From positions 1 to 64,000 of the forward strand of contig FR893362.1 of assembly GCA_000433315.1 (NCBI GenBank): a stretch of 64,000 nucleotides of DNA, read 5' to 3'. The stretch is from Firmicutes bacterium CAG:345 (GTDB taxonomy: Bacteria; Bacillota_I; Bacilli_A; RFN20; CAG-288). The notes below the pieces were generated by a model. The model was given only the letters and a program-made list of their open reading frames with translations, was not told where the DNA came from and made no database searches. Both the position numbers and the translations under genes were made by a program. Positions 16,982-26,861 of this stretch are shown here, piece by piece. The stretch's first letter is position 1, and each line of letters starts with the position of its first letter.

Positions 16982-18010
16982 TTATTTAACACCGAGGATG
17001 TGAGCGTAGTGCTTAGCAAGACGGACATATTGGCATGTATAAGAATATTCATTATCATACCAAGATATGACCTTGACATATTGTTTGCCTTCTGGGTTAG
17101 TGAAGACCTTTGTACCAGTAGCATCAAAGATGGAACCAGCTGTTGCACCGATGATATCACGGGAAACGATTGGATCTTCAGTATAATCGAGAACGCCTTT
17201 TAATGAGCCTTCAGCAGCTTCTTTCATTGCAGCATTGATTTCTTCAGCTGTAACTTCTTTACCGAGAGTTAAAGAAAGATCAACTAAGGAACCATCAAGA
17301 ACTGGAACACGGATAGCTCCACCTTGGAGACGACCCTTGAGTTCAGGAATGACAAGATAAATAGCTTTTGCAGCACCTGTTGAACTTGGGACAATATTTT
17401 GTGCACAAGCTCTACCACGACGGAAATCTTTTTCCTTAACTAAGTCAAGAGAAGTTTGATCGTTAGTATAAGCATGAACTGTTGTCATGAATCCACCTTC
17501 GATACCAAATTTATCTTGCAATACACGGCAAACAGGGCCTAAGCAGTTTGTTGTGCAAGAAGCGCCAGAAATAACCTTCATATCTGCAGTCAAATCTTTA
17601 TCATTGACACCATAGACAAATGTTGGAGTTTCTTTATCAGCTGGAGCAGAGATGACAACACCTTTAGCGCCACCAACTTCAACATGTACTTTAGCATCGT
17701 TATAACCTTTGAAACGACCTGTGCATTCTAATACAATATCAACACCATAATCAGACCATTTAATGAGGTTTGGATCTTTTTGACCAATAACTGGAATCTT
17801 CTTTCCATCAAAGACAATATTGTTGTCTTCATAAGATACTTCGTGGCCCTTTAAAACACCTTGAGCAGAGTCATATTTGAGAAGGTAAGCTAAGTTAGCA
17901 GCAGAAGATAAATCGTTAATAGCGACAACTTCCATTCCTTCATCGATAGCACGGCGGAAAGCAAGACGGCCGATACGTCCAAATCCATTGATTGCAAGTT
18001 TAATAGACAT
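16982..18010 (-). CDS. gap: Glyceraldehyde-3-phosphate dehydrogenase, phosphorylating
   Basis: NAD-dependent glycolytic enzyme of 342 residues. The NAD-binding motif is GFGRIGRLAFRRA at the N-terminus, and the catalytic Cys lies in SGASCTTNCL near residue 154-158. The C-terminal 'SWYDNEYSYTCQYVRLA' is typical of the family. An AAGGAGG ribosome binding site precedes the ATG. The gene starts the gap-pgk-tpi run. No cggR-type regulator is encoded upstream; instead a perfect cre consensus lies just upstream of the -35 box. GC content and codon choice look like those of a highly expressed gene. Confidence 0.97.
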   Translation of the reverse strand: MSIKLAINGFGRIGRLAFRRAIDEGMEVVAINDLSSAANLAYLLKYDSAQGVLKGHEVSYEDNNIVFDGKKIPVIGQKDPNLIKWSDYGVDIVLECTGRFKGYNDAKVHVEVGGAKGVVISAPADKETPTFVYGVNDKDLTADMKVISGASCTTNCLGPVCRVLQDKFGIEGGFMTTVHAYTNDQTSLDLVKEKDFRRGRACAQNIVPSSTGAAKAIYLVIPELKGRLQGGAIRVPVLDGSLVDLSLTLGKEVTAEEINAAMKEAAEGSLKGVLDYTEDPIVSRDIIGATAGSIFDATGTKVFTNPEGKQYVKVISWYDNEYSYTCQYVRLAKHYAHILGVK

Positions 18011-18039
18011 TATTAAGTCCTCCTTATTTTTGCAATTTG

Positions 18040-18068
18040 ATTATATATTTACCAGCAATTTACTGCAA
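18040..18068 (-). promoter_or_regulatory. Promoter of gap
   Basis: On the minus strand -35 TTGCAG and -10 TATAAT are 17 bases apart, about 22 bases upstream of the ribosome binding site. Confidence 0.55.
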
Positions 18069-18081
18069 GTGTAAGGGCTTT

Positions 18082-18095
18082 TGAAACCGCTTACA
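18082..18095 (-). promoter_or_regulatory. cre site (CcpA operator) upstream of gap
   Basis: TGAAACCGCTTACA on the plus strand matches the degenerate cre consensus TGWAANCGNTNWCA at every position. It lies 14 bases upstream of the gap -35 box. In well-studied Bacilli, cre sites in this position activate transcription (for example ackA and pta). It is also about 110 bases upstream of the divergent clpP promoter, where an effect is less likely. Confidence 0.6.
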
Positions 18096-18206
18096 TACGC
18101 TTATTCGCTCGCATTGCACGCGCATTTGCATATTAATAAAGCCTATTTGCGATAAATGCGCACCGACAATTATAGTATTTAAACCGTTAAAAATTTCCAT
18201 ATTGCA

Positions 18207-18212
18207 TATAAT
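18207..18212 (+). promoter_or_regulatory. -10 element of the clpP-type gene
   Basis: TATAAT would start a transcript near 18219, directly before the GGAGG ribosome binding site. No convincing -35 is seen. The position rules out an upstream TTG at 18202 as the translation start. Confidence 0.4.
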
Positions 18213-18231
18213 TAAAATATGGAGGAATCTT

Positions 18232-18804
18232 ATGCCAATAATACCTGCAATTACAATTAAAAATTACGAAGGACAAACTTCATATGATCTTTTTTCACTT
18301 CTATTAAAAGAAAGAATAATAATTATTTCTGGAGAGATTACCGATCAACTTTCAGAAATAATAACAGCCGAACTTCTATATCTTGAAGCCGAGGACCAAG
18401 AATCACCTATAACAATTTATATAAATAGTCCTGGTGGATCTGTCACTGCTGGAATGGCAGTATATGATATTATAAAATCATTAAAAGTAGAAGTAAAAAC
18501 CATCGCATTTGGATTAGCAGCTAGTATGGGAGCTTTTTTATTATCCTCTGGTACCAAAGGTCAAAGATATGCATATAAACATACTGAAATAATGATTCAT
18601 CAACCATTAGGTCAAACTCAAGGACAAGTAACTGATTTAAAAATAATGACTGAGAGATTATTAAAAATAAAAGAAACACTTAACAAAATATTATCCGATA
18701 ATACCGGAAAAGATTATCAAACAATTGTAAATGACACTGAAAGGGATAATTTCTTCACTGCTATGGAAGCAAAAAAATATGGCCTTATCGACCATATTCT
18801 TTAA
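18232..18804 (+). CDS. clpP: ATP-dependent Clp protease proteolytic subunit
   Basis: Serine peptidase of the cytosolic Clp machine, 190 residues from the ATG at 18232, which has GGAGG six bases upstream. Catalytic residues are visible: Ser in AASMGAFLL, His in MIHQPLGQ and Asp in ERDNFF. The oligomerisation and substrate motif SPGGSVTAGMAVYD is also present. The sequence is a little shorter at the N-terminus and more divergent than housekeeping ClpP, so it may be one of two ClpP paralogues. It is convergent with ffh, with only one base between the two stop codons. Confidence 0.92.
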   Translation: MPIIPAITIKNYEGQTSYDLFSLLLKERIIIISGEITDQLSEIITAELLYLEAEDQESPITIYINSPGGSVTAGMAVYDIIKSLKVEVKTIAFGLAASMGAFLLSSGTKGQRYAYKHTEIMIHQPLGQTQGQVTDLKIMTERLLKIKETLNKILSDNTGKDYQTIVNDTERDNFFTAMEAKKYGLIDHIL

Positions 18805-18805
18805 T

Positions 18806-20158
18806 TTATTTCTTATTCATTGATTTCATCATCTCATTTATCATATTTGGATTTCTTTTCATCATTCCTGATACTTGAGACATTTGTTTTTTCATTTTAT
18901 CGAAACGATCAAGAATTCGATTGACATCTGTAGAAGTAGTTCCCGATCCTTCAGCTATACGGATCTTACGCGAATTTTTAATAATTTCTGGCTTTTTTCT
19001 TTCCTGCAAAGTCATAGAATTAATTATTGTTTCTGTCTTTTTTAATTCTTTTTCCAATTTATTAGAGTCATCTTCCGAAATTTTCGGCATTCCTGGAAGC
19101 ATTTTTAAAATACCTCCAAATGATCCTAATTTTTTCATTTGTTTCATCAAATTTAACATATCATTCAAATCAAACAAGCCATTAGCAATTCTCTTACTTG
19201 TTTTCATTGTGACTTCTTCATCGATGTTTTCTTGAACATTTTCAATAAGAGACAAAACATCTCCCATACCAATGATACGATCAGCCATACGATCCGGATG
19301 GAAAACTTCAAGATCTGAAACCTTTTCACCAACACCAGCAAATTTAATTGGAATATTTGTTAAATGCTTAATTGATAAAGCTGCACCACCACGAGAATCA
19401 CCATCAAGTTTAGACATTACTAATCCAGTAATATGAAGCTTTGAATTAAAAGTTGTAGCGACATTTACAGCATCCTGACCAGACATTGCATCAACTAAAA
19501 GAATAGTCTCAGTAATATTGACATTTTTTTCAATATCTTGTAATTCTTGCATCAATACTTCATCAATTTGTAAACGACCTGCAGTATCGATAATAACAAC
19601 ATCATTTTTATTAGCTAAAGCTTGATTATAAGCGTTTTTAGCGATAATAGGAGGCAAAGTCCCAGTTCTATCAACATAGACATCAACTCCTATTTGCTTC
19701 GCTAAAATTTCAAGTTGATCTATAGCAGCTGGACGATAAATATCAGCAGCAACAAGCAAAGGTTTCTTTGCATTTTTTCGTTTTAATAAATTTGCTAATT
19801 TTGCTGCAGTTGTCGTTTTACCTGTACCTTGTAAACCAACAAGCATAATTACAGTTGGCTTTCCAACAGCAAATTTTAAATCTGTATCTCCGCTTCCTAA
19901 AAGTTCTGCTAGTTCATCTCTAACAATTTTAACAAACATTTCTCCAGGGGATAATTTTGTTAAAACTTTTTGACCAATTGCTTTTTCTTTAACATTTCCA
20001 ACAAATTCTTTAACAACTTTATAATTGACATCAGCTTCAAGAAGAGCTAAGCGAACTTCTCTAAGCATTTCATCCATATTGCTTTCAGTAATATGGGCTT
20101 GGCCTCGCATTTTTTTAAAAATGCTCTGCATTCTTTCTGTAAGTGATTCAAATGCCAT
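18806..20158 (-). CDS. ffh: Signal recognition particle protein Ffh (SRP54)
   Basis: GTPase of the signal recognition particle that brings nascent membrane proteins to FtsY. Of the 450 residues the N domain occupies about 1-90. The G domain has GLQGTGKTTTAAKLA, DTAGRLQ and TKLDGDSRGGA-like (SKLDGDSRGGAAL) motifs. The methionine-rich M domain begins near 300 and ends in a run of Met-Lys pairs (MKKQMSQVSGMMKRNPNMINEMMK region). It overlaps the ylxM stop by 11 bases and has an AGGAGG about 10 bases upstream. Confidence 0.97.
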   Translation of the reverse strand: MAFESLTERMQSIFKKMRGQAHITESNMDEMLREVRLALLEADVNYKVVKEFVGNVKEKAIGQKVLTKLSPGEMFVKIVRDELAELLGSGDTDLKFAVGKPTVIMLVGLQGTGKTTTAAKLANLLKRKNAKKPLLVAADIYRPAAIDQLEILAKQIGVDVYVDRTGTLPPIIAKNAYNQALANKNDVVIIDTAGRLQIDEVLMQELQDIEKNVNITETILLVDAMSGQDAVNVATTFNSKLHITGLVMSKLDGDSRGGAALSIKHLTNIPIKFAGVGEKVSDLEVFHPDRMADRIIGMGDVLSLIENVQENIDEEVTMKTSKRIANGLFDLNDMLNLMKQMKKLGSFGGILKMLPGMPKISEDDSNKLEKELKKTETIINSMTLQERKKPEIIKNSRKIRIAEGSGTTSTDVNRILDRFDKMKKQMSQVSGMMKRNPNMINEMMKSMNKK

Positions 20159-20465
20159 CTGTCAATACCTCCTTTATTTTTTCTTCAATATCTTTTGAAA
20201 TATTATTTTCACTCAAAATTTGTAATATCTTCTTTTCTTTATAAACACATCTTAATTTTGTCTCATATTCTTTAAGCTTTTCTAAAGATTTCTTTAAAGT
20301 ATCATATACTGCACTTTTAGAAATATTATGATTCTCAGCAATTTCCGAAAGGGACAAATCTTCATTAAAATACTCATCAAGTATCATTTTCTGTTTATCA
20401 GTCAATAATATACTATATTGATCAACTAATAATAAATACTGATTTTTATTTTCTAAATCTTCCAT
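20148..20465 (-). CDS. ylxM: YlxM-family DNA-binding/SRP accessory protein
   Basis: This 105-residue protein of the YlxM/UPF0122 family is nearly all helix and has a sigma-4-like helix-turn-helix ('LSLSEIAENHNISKSAVYDT', residues 36-55). YlxM is classically encoded directly before ffh. In streptococci it binds SRP and modulates its RNA and GTPase activity. Here it overlaps ffh by 11 bases and follows the small membrane protein by one base, in the order ftsY-(membrane protein)-ylxM-ffh. Confidence 0.9.
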   Translation of the reverse strand: MEDLENKNQYLLLVDQYSILLTDKQKMILDEYFNEDLSLSEIAENHNISKSAVYDTLKKSLEKLKEYETKLRCVYKEKKILQILSENNISKDIEEKIKEVLTDGI

Positions 20466-20466
20466 T

Positions 20467-20718
20467 TCAAATAAGCTCTATTATACAAGTGCAAACCAAT
20501 AATACAGCAAGTATTATTCCACCCAGTCTATAAAAATCTTGTGTTTTATAAAATACTTTTCTCTTTTCTTTTGGAAGCGTTAAAAAGGCATAAACAAATG
20601 AAATAACAAAAGAAATTATCATATTAATTAATACACTTGAAGCAATAAATTGCGATAAAAGAAAAGTCAGTCCAAAATCTAATGCTAATACAAGAAATAA
20701 CATTATAAAAAAATTCAT
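20467..20718 (-). CDS. Small membrane protein inserted between ftsY and ylxM
   Basis: This 83-residue protein has three likely membrane helices (about residues 3-22, 26-47 and 66-82) and a short basic loop (LPKEKRKVFYKTQD). It overlaps ftsY by four bases (ATGA) and ends one base before ylxM, so it is clearly part of the SRP operon. I do not recognise the family. Its place among SRP genes suggests, but does not prove, a link with membrane protein insertion. Confidence 0.7.
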   Translation of the reverse strand: MNFFIMLFLVLALDFGLTFLLSQFIASSVLINMIISFVISFVYAFLTLPKEKRKVFYKTQDFYRLGGIILAVLLVCTCIIELI

Positions 20719-21701
20719 TCTTCTTCTCCTATTAGCAAACCATATAAATAATTATCTAAATCAAATTCTTGAAGATCATCAAATTTTTCACCCAATCCTA
20801 TAAAACGCACAGGGACACCAATTTCATCTCTTATCGCTAGAATAATACCACCTTTACCTGTTCCATCCATTTTAGAAATTATAACACCAGTTAAATCAGT
20901 GCATTCTTTAAAAACTTTGGCTTGAACTACACCATTTTGGCCTGTATTAGCATCTATAACTAAAAACACTTCATGTGGTGCATCTGGAATTATTTTTTGA
21001 ATAACCTTTTTCATTTTTCGAAGTTCATCCATCAAATAACTTTTATTTTGCAATCTTCCAGCAGTATCAACAATAACTAAATCATAATTATCCTGAGTAG
21101 CTTTTTTTATACCATCATAAACAACACTTGCAGGATCAGAGCCCTCTGGTCCTCTCACAAGCTGACAATTCAATCTGTCTGCCCAAACTTGTAACTGTTC
21201 AACTGCAGCTGCTCTAAAAGTGTCACCTGCAATCAATAGAACTTTTTTTCCACGATCTTGATATCTTTTTGTAAGTTTAGCGATAGTTGTAGTTTTACCA
21301 GAGCCATTTACTCCAACCATCATCAATACTGTTGGTCCATTTTCTTTAAATTGAATATCTGTTCTTGTTTCTTCACCACGATTAACATAAGAAATAAACA
21401 TCTTATCAACCAAAAGTTCATTAATTTTAGCTGGATCATCAATATGTTCCATTGCTGCTTCTTTTTCTGTTTCAGAAATTATTTCTGAAGTCAATCGTAC
21501 ACCAACATCAGCTTCGATTAATATTTCTTCTAATTCATCAAAATATTCAGAATTAATTTTGACATATTTTTTTGCTAAAGAATTCAATTTTGAAGAAAAA
21601 TTTTTCCTTGATTTATCAAGCCCTGCAACATATTTTTCTCTTATTTCTTCTTGTTCTTTTTTGCCTTTAAATTTTTCTTTTAAATATTTGAATAATCCCA
21701 T
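20715..21701 (-). CDS. ftsY: Signal recognition particle receptor FtsY
   Basis: Membrane-associated GTPase that docks the SRP. At 328 residues it has a short charged N-terminus (MGLFKYLKEKFKGKKEQEE) rather than a long acidic A domain, as usual for Bacilli. The NG domain has VGVNGSGKTTTIAKL, GDTFRAAAVEQL, DTAGRLQNK, SKMDGTGKGG and the C-terminal FIGLGEKFDDL. It overlaps the rnc stop by one base. Confidence 0.97.
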   Translation of the reverse strand: MGLFKYLKEKFKGKKEQEEIREKYVAGLDKSRKNFSSKLNSLAKKYVKINSEYFDELEEILIEADVGVRLTSEIISETEKEAAMEHIDDPAKINELLVDKMFISYVNRGEETRTDIQFKENGPTVLMMVGVNGSGKTTTIAKLTKRYQDRGKKVLLIAGDTFRAAAVEQLQVWADRLNCQLVRGPEGSDPASVVYDGIKKATQDNYDLVIVDTAGRLQNKSYLMDELRKMKKVIQKIIPDAPHEVFLVIDANTGQNGVVQAKVFKECTDLTGVIISKMDGTGKGGIILAIRDEIGVPVRFIGLGEKFDDLQEFDLDNYLYGLLIGEEE

Positions 21702-22384
21702 TAGTTCACCTTTCTTGTCAATGCATCACCAGCAGCCTCTTGTTGTGCTATTTTTTTATTTGTGCCTTCACCAACGCCAAGAATAACGCCATCATAAATA
21801 ACTGCAACTTTATAATGTTTCTTTTGTGCATTTCCTTTTTCTTCAATTACTTTATACTCTATTTTACCATGTCCTTGACTCTGTAATAATTCTTGAAGTC
21901 TTGTTTTATTATCCGTGATATTTTCTTCTGTAACATTATCGAATTGTGGCAAAAACAAATCAGATATAAACTTATAAACATATTCATAATTATGATCCAA
22001 ATACATAGCCCCTAAAAAAGCTTCAAACATATCTTCTTTTAATTTATTTCTATCTAAAGAATTATTTTGTTCACCATTAGACAAACGTGCAAACCTTAAA
22101 ATATCTAATTTATCAGCTAATTTTGCAAGAAAAGCACCATTGACAAAATAAGAACGCAATTTTGATAAAGTTCCAGAACGACTATTAGGAAAATGTTTAT
22201 ATAAAAGGTCAGCGAGAACAATATCTAGTACACTATCACCTATAAATTCTAGTCTATCATAATCATTTTTAGCATCTGGATGTTCATTGATATAAGAAAT
22301 ATGAGTTAAAGCTGCACTATAAAGATTAATATTATTATAAGAAACACCTATATCTTCAAAAAATTTTATAAATTTTCTATTCAT
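21701..22384 (-). CDS. rnc: Ribonuclease III
   Basis: Cuts double-stranded RNA, chiefly rRNA precursors. About 227 residues if started at the ATG at 22384, which lies within the last bases of plsX; an ATG 21 bases upstream is possible but no better. The catalytic signature DRLEFIGDSVLD carries the conserved Glu/Asp pair, with the second acidic site KEDMFEAFLGAM. A C-terminal dsRNA-binding domain follows (from about residue 150, ending KKIAQQEAAGDAL). It is encoded between plsX and ftsY, as in many Firmicutes. Confidence 0.95.
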   Translation of the reverse strand: MNRKFIKFFEDIGVSYNNINLYSAALTHISYINEHPDAKNDYDRLEFIGDSVLDIVLADLLYKHFPNSRSGTLSKLRSYFVNGAFLAKLADKLDILRFARLSNGEQNNSLDRNKLKEDMFEAFLGAMYLDHNYEYVYKFISDLFLPQFDNVTEENITDNKTRLQELLQSQGHGKIEYKVIEEKGNAQKKHYKVAVIYDGVILGVGEGTNKKIAQQEAAGDALTRKVN

Positions 22385-23360
22385 GAAACTCTTTTTTAAT
22401 TGCATCGACCATATGATTTTTGCACATTTTATAAGCCATAATTAAAGCATGTTCAAAAGCATATCCGTCAGAATTGCCATGTGCTTTAACAGCTACTTTA
22501 TTCAATCCCAATGCAATCGCACCTCCAACTTTTTTATAATTCATTATTTCTTTCATATGTTTAAAACCACGGCGGGCAAGTAAATATCCAATTTTTGAAA
22601 AAATATTCTCGCTAAAAGCATTTTTTATAAGCATATTCATATTAGATGCCATTCCTTCGCTAGCTTTAAGATAAATATTTCCAGGAAATCCAGCAGAAAC
22701 TACAACATCTCTTTTTCCATCCATAACATATCTTGCTTCAACATTTCCTTGAAAATTAATCGATGAATCTTCTTTTAATAATTTATATGCGCCTTTTACA
22801 TAATCAGGTCCTTTTCCTTCTTCAGCACCATTATTTAGAAGATAAACACTAGGATTTTCAATATTCCACATTGTACTAGAATAAATTTTACCTAATTTTG
22901 CAAAGCAAGCCAATTCCTCCGCCGTATTTTCATTAGAAGCACCAATATCTAATATAGCAACATATTTTCCTTTTTTTACTGTTAAAAAAGGAGCGCAAAG
23001 TCCAGCGCGTAAGACACCTTCAACATTTTTTACAATCAATGTAGTCAAAGTTAAAAAGCCTCCTGTGCTTCCAGCAGAAACTACGCCATCCAAATCTTCA
23101 TCAACTGTACATTGAACAGCTTTCATCATAGATGAATTTTTCATTCTCAACACTTTAAGAGCTCCAACTTCCATAGGGACTATCTCCTCAGTGCCATGAA
23201 TAATAACATTTTCTTCAGTAAAACTCTCTTTTAAAATATTTTCATCTCCAAAAAGATGAAGTTCCACATCATCATAATCTTTTAAAAGAGCTTTTACACC
23301 AGGAATTAATCCTGTTGGTCCAAGATCAGAACCCATCATATCAATAGCTAATCTTACCAT
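22377..23360 (-). CDS. plsX: Phosphate acyltransferase PlsX
   Basis: Makes acyl-phosphate from acyl-ACP, the first step of phospholipid synthesis in Gram-positive bacteria. The 327-residue protein opens with the family signature MVRLAIDMMGSDLGP and contains SAGSTGGFL and DIGASNENTAEEL. A GAGGT ribosome binding site precedes the ATG. It is the first gene of the plsX-rnc-ftsY-ylxM-ffh run. acpP, which often sits between plsX and rnc, is absent here. Confidence 0.95.
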   Translation of the reverse strand: MVRLAIDMMGSDLGPTGLIPGVKALLKDYDDVELHLFGDENILKESFTEENVIIHGTEEIVPMEVGALKVLRMKNSSMMKAVQCTVDEDLDGVVSAGSTGGFLTLTTLIVKNVEGVLRAGLCAPFLTVKKGKYVAILDIGASNENTAEELACFAKLGKIYSSTMWNIENPSVYLLNNGAEEGKGPDYVKGAYKLLKEDSSINFQGNVEARYVMDGKRDVVVSAGFPGNIYLKASEGMASNMNMLIKNAFSENIFSKIGYLLARRGFKHMKEIMNYKKVGGAIALGLNKVAVKAHGNSDGYAFEHALIMAYKMCKNHMVDAIKKEFHE

Positions 23361-23506
23361 AATATCTACCTCATTTACCTTAAGTATATTATCATTAAAT
23401 TAAAAATTTTTAAACTGCATTACAAAATAAAATCATTTATTAAATAAAAATGAATATAAAATATAAAAGCAAACATAATAACTTTGGTTGAATAGAAAGG
23501 ACAAAT

Positions 23507-23698
23507 ATGAAAAAAGCAAACAAAACCAAAGTTACATGCCGACCATGTAAAGAAGAAAACAATTGGGAGATAGAAGCCCCAAATGGAAAAGTTTTATCAA
23601 AGCACTACAATACTAAATCAGAATGCGTTAAAGCCGGCAGACAATATGCTGCTGAATGCGGTGCAACTTTATATATTGAAGATTACGATAAAAAATAA
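23507..23698 (+). CDS. Small DUF2188-like protein
   Basis: This 63-residue protein fits the DUF2188 pattern: a strand with Trp (NNWEIEAPNGKVLSKHY), then 'TKSECVKAGRQYAAECGATLYIED'. Four cysteines (two in CRPC) are unusual for the family and may bind a metal or form a disulfide. An AAAGGA ribosome binding site lies about 6 bases before the ATG. It is a single gene on the plus strand between two minus-strand operons, with a strong terminator behind. The family's function is unknown. Confidence 0.75.
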   Translation: MKKANKTKVTCRPCKEENNWEIEAPNGKVLSKHYNTKSECVKAGRQYAAECGATLYIEDYDKK

Positions 23699-23710
23699 TA
23701 ACTAACATAT

Positions 23711-23749
23711 AAAAACTCCTTGGTTAAAAATATAACCAAGGAATTTTTT
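23711..23749. terminator. Bidirectional intrinsic terminator
   Basis: TCCTTGGTTA and TAACCAAGGA arms flank a 6-base loop, with an A-run before and a T-run after. It can stop both the DUF2188 transcript (plus) and the long surface-protein/Opp transcript (minus). Confidence 0.85.
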
Positions 23750-26700
23750 ATTTACCCCAACTAGATTTAAAAGTAACTTCTCCATCAGCACTTAGCGTTA
23801 GTGTAATGAATAAGCTGCTATTTCCAATATAAACAACTATAGAGTAAGTCGCTGATCCATCTGCATTTCTTACAATATTTTGACGGATGTTATCAGAAGT
23901 TAACGAAACACAATCAAATGAAGTTGTACCATCCTCATTCATTTGATATCCGGTCAAATACATTAAACCATCTTCAAAAGTAAATGTGTAGATAACGTCA
24001 TCAGTTTCACCTTCTATTTCATAAATTCCATTGAATTGCGTGTAGAAATCAGAATAGAAAACTTCACCAGACAATATAGGATTAGAAGAGAGGGTACCAA
24101 CAATATTTCCAGAAACAACTTCAACTGTAAAATCAATATTCAAGACATAAACGAATTCATTGAAATAATAAACCGATAATTGATTGATAATTGCAGTTCC
24201 ATTATTGTCAGAATCTAAATCAACACTAACAATATCTTGGCCAACTAAATATGTCATTCCATTTTCAACAACATAATCTAAGCTTTCATATTCATAGTGC
24301 AAATCACCACCATCTAAAACAGCACCTGAACTGGAAATATTCAATGTATAATTTGTGCCATATCCATAATCGATCCAAGTTCCATAAAAATTAAAATATG
24401 AACTCTTATGCAATGTCATATTGGATAATGAAGATCCGCCATTATAATAGCAAAGTAACTCAGTTCCATCACCAATAAGAATATAAGCAGGTTTCCCTTC
24501 AATAAGAGCATAAAAAGATGCACTCTCACTAACAAAAAATAGACTTGCTTCAATTGGAGTAGATTCAACGCCATCAACAATTGTCTTAAATGTCATCACC
24601 AAATGATTTTCGGCATTATCAGGATCTTCAGCAATTGTATCTTGCTTGATAGTAATAACAATCGAGTCGCCATTTCTATCAATTATTTTCCAAGTTCCAG
24701 TAACATCGCTTTCATATTGATCAAAGGCGCTTCTTAAAACTGCATAATATGTAGGAGTAGAAGATGAACTGGAAATAAGATTTATAACTAATGTATCACT
24801 ATATACTTCTTTGTTGATAGTTGGTTCATAATCTAAACGATAATTATTACCACCATCAGTAAATGATAAATTACCATATTTATCAACTGTAATATTAACT
24901 TCTTTCTTATTATGACTTAAATCGTAATAAGTCATAGTTAATTTTTCTTTTCCACCAATACTTTTTATAGCAAAAGATAAATCTTCATAGAAATAAGTTG
25001 AATTTTGAAAATCGCTAACTGGTAAAACCAATTCTTCAAATATATATGAATAATTAGCATTTAAATCAAATACTTCAGAACCATTTAAAGTAAAACGATA
25101 ATTGTTTTTATTAGATATATTAATTGCTAGAACATCACTTCCAGAAGTAACATTAATAACATTTGGTTTATTTAAATCAAATGAATAAGTATATTCACCC
25201 GAAACAACACCATCAAGAATAGAATTATCTGAAAAAGCAATAAATTTATGTTTGAAAATTTTCAAAACATTATCTGCTAGTTCTTTATTAATAAGACCTT
25301 CAGAAACAAATTGTCCGTTTTCTAAAGTATAAATAGAAGCAAAATTATAACTATTTTGAACTAAATATTTTTCTTTTCCTTCATCAGTAAATCTAATCGC
25401 CATCTGTGCTTTAGATTTATTATCTAATTTTATAAAAGCATAATCATAAGAATAATTTTTTCCATTAAAAGTTAAGCTTTCATCATTGATAGTTAAAGAA
25501 GCATCATTTCCTTTGCACCACGTTTCATTATCAAAAAGATTTGTGTAATTCTTTAATCTCACATTTGAAACAATAGTTTTATCATTTTCCAAAACTTCAA
25601 GATAAATAGCAACACCTATTGCTGAATTAGAATCAAAACGTGTTGATAAAACAAATTTCTTTCCATCAGCTTCAAAATAATATCCATAAGATCCATCGCT
25701 AAAAATATCAATTTTTGGAGTATATATACCACCATTATAAATAACCGAAAGAGTTCCATCACTTTCAAGTTTTGTTTTAAATGAATAATCGGCATTAGAA
25801 ACACCAATAGTATTTAAAGAAGATGGGATACTATCCGAAGTCAAAAGACCTTCAAAAGGTGTATATGGTATTGTATAAATAGTTTTATCAGATTTACCAC
25901 TTTCATAATCATAATATTTAACAATAGAACTCTTATCTTGATATAAAAATTCAGCTACTTTATTGCCTTTTTCATCAGATAAAGTAAATCCAACATTTTT
26001 TTCTGAAGAGGTTGCAGATAAAATATTATAAATAGTATATGTATATTTATTTCCATTCATGTCGATGGCAGTTTGATCTTCTAGATTCATACTGTAACCC
26101 AAATTGCCACTAACAAATAATGTTTGAGAATAGATCTTAGCGATATCAGGACTATTGACGTTACCAGTCAATTTAATCCATTCTCCGTCAACTTCTTCCT
26201 CATACATAATAAATGATTTAATAGTACTATCAACTAATCTTTGTTCATAAACACGATAATTAGTACCATCTACAACAAAAGAGAAATACACTCTTTCATA
26301 TTTATCTGTAGAATCAATTAATTTTCCAGAAGAATACATTAGATAACTTCCAAGCTCTGCTGTAACAGTTGCTGAAACATTTTCAAATTTTATTCCTTTG
26401 GAATCACTAGTTGGTAAAACACCAGAAACCAAAACATTTTTATTGCTGTCTTCATGTATATTAACTGATTCATTTTCATCATGAATCCAATTTCCAGTTA
26501 AAGAATCATAAGAAATTAATTTTGCTTTTAAAGAAATATCTGCATAAAGAGGATATTCAGCTGAATAATAATATTCAGCATCTCCAATAGATAAAACATA
26601 ACTGTTTGATAAAACAACATTATTTTGTTGATTTATTACCTTAGCATCGGAAGAGCTGAAGTTTTCACCATATCCAATCTTAGTAACATCAGTATAAGTT

Positions 26701-26861
26701 GTTCCATCAGAATTATAATTTAATAAAGTAACAGTTAATTCTTTATGAGTTGTTGGAATAACTTTTAATTCCACACTATCATTTGCTATAGCCCAGTTTT
26801 CTTTGCTCCACGGCATTGCTGAAAAATCTTGAAGATAAAATTCATTTTTACTGGAATAAGA
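23748..26861 (-). pseudogene. C-terminal part of a GLUG surface lipoprotein, cut off by an in-frame stop
   Basis: This open stretch of about 1,037 codons begins directly after the TAA at 26862-26864 and is in the same frame as the lipoprotein gene upstream. The first ATG inside it is at 26816 (M-P-W-S-K), with no ribosome binding site. The segment has no signal peptide and reads as many repeats of beta-strand-rich modules of about 80-100 residues with Gly, Tyr, Asn and Thr-Tyr patterns. The junction residues (SYSSKNEFYLQDFSAMPWSK) look like the interior of a GLUG/InlB-type surface protein rather than a start. It is most simply the second half of one gene of about 1,503 codons. If it is read at all, that would need read-through or internal initiation. 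Confidence 0.7.

Noticed and set aside
18202..18204. TTG as start of clpP
   Set aside because: It overlaps the -10 TATAAT, whereas the ATG at 18232 has GGAGG at a normal distance and gives the usual ClpP length.
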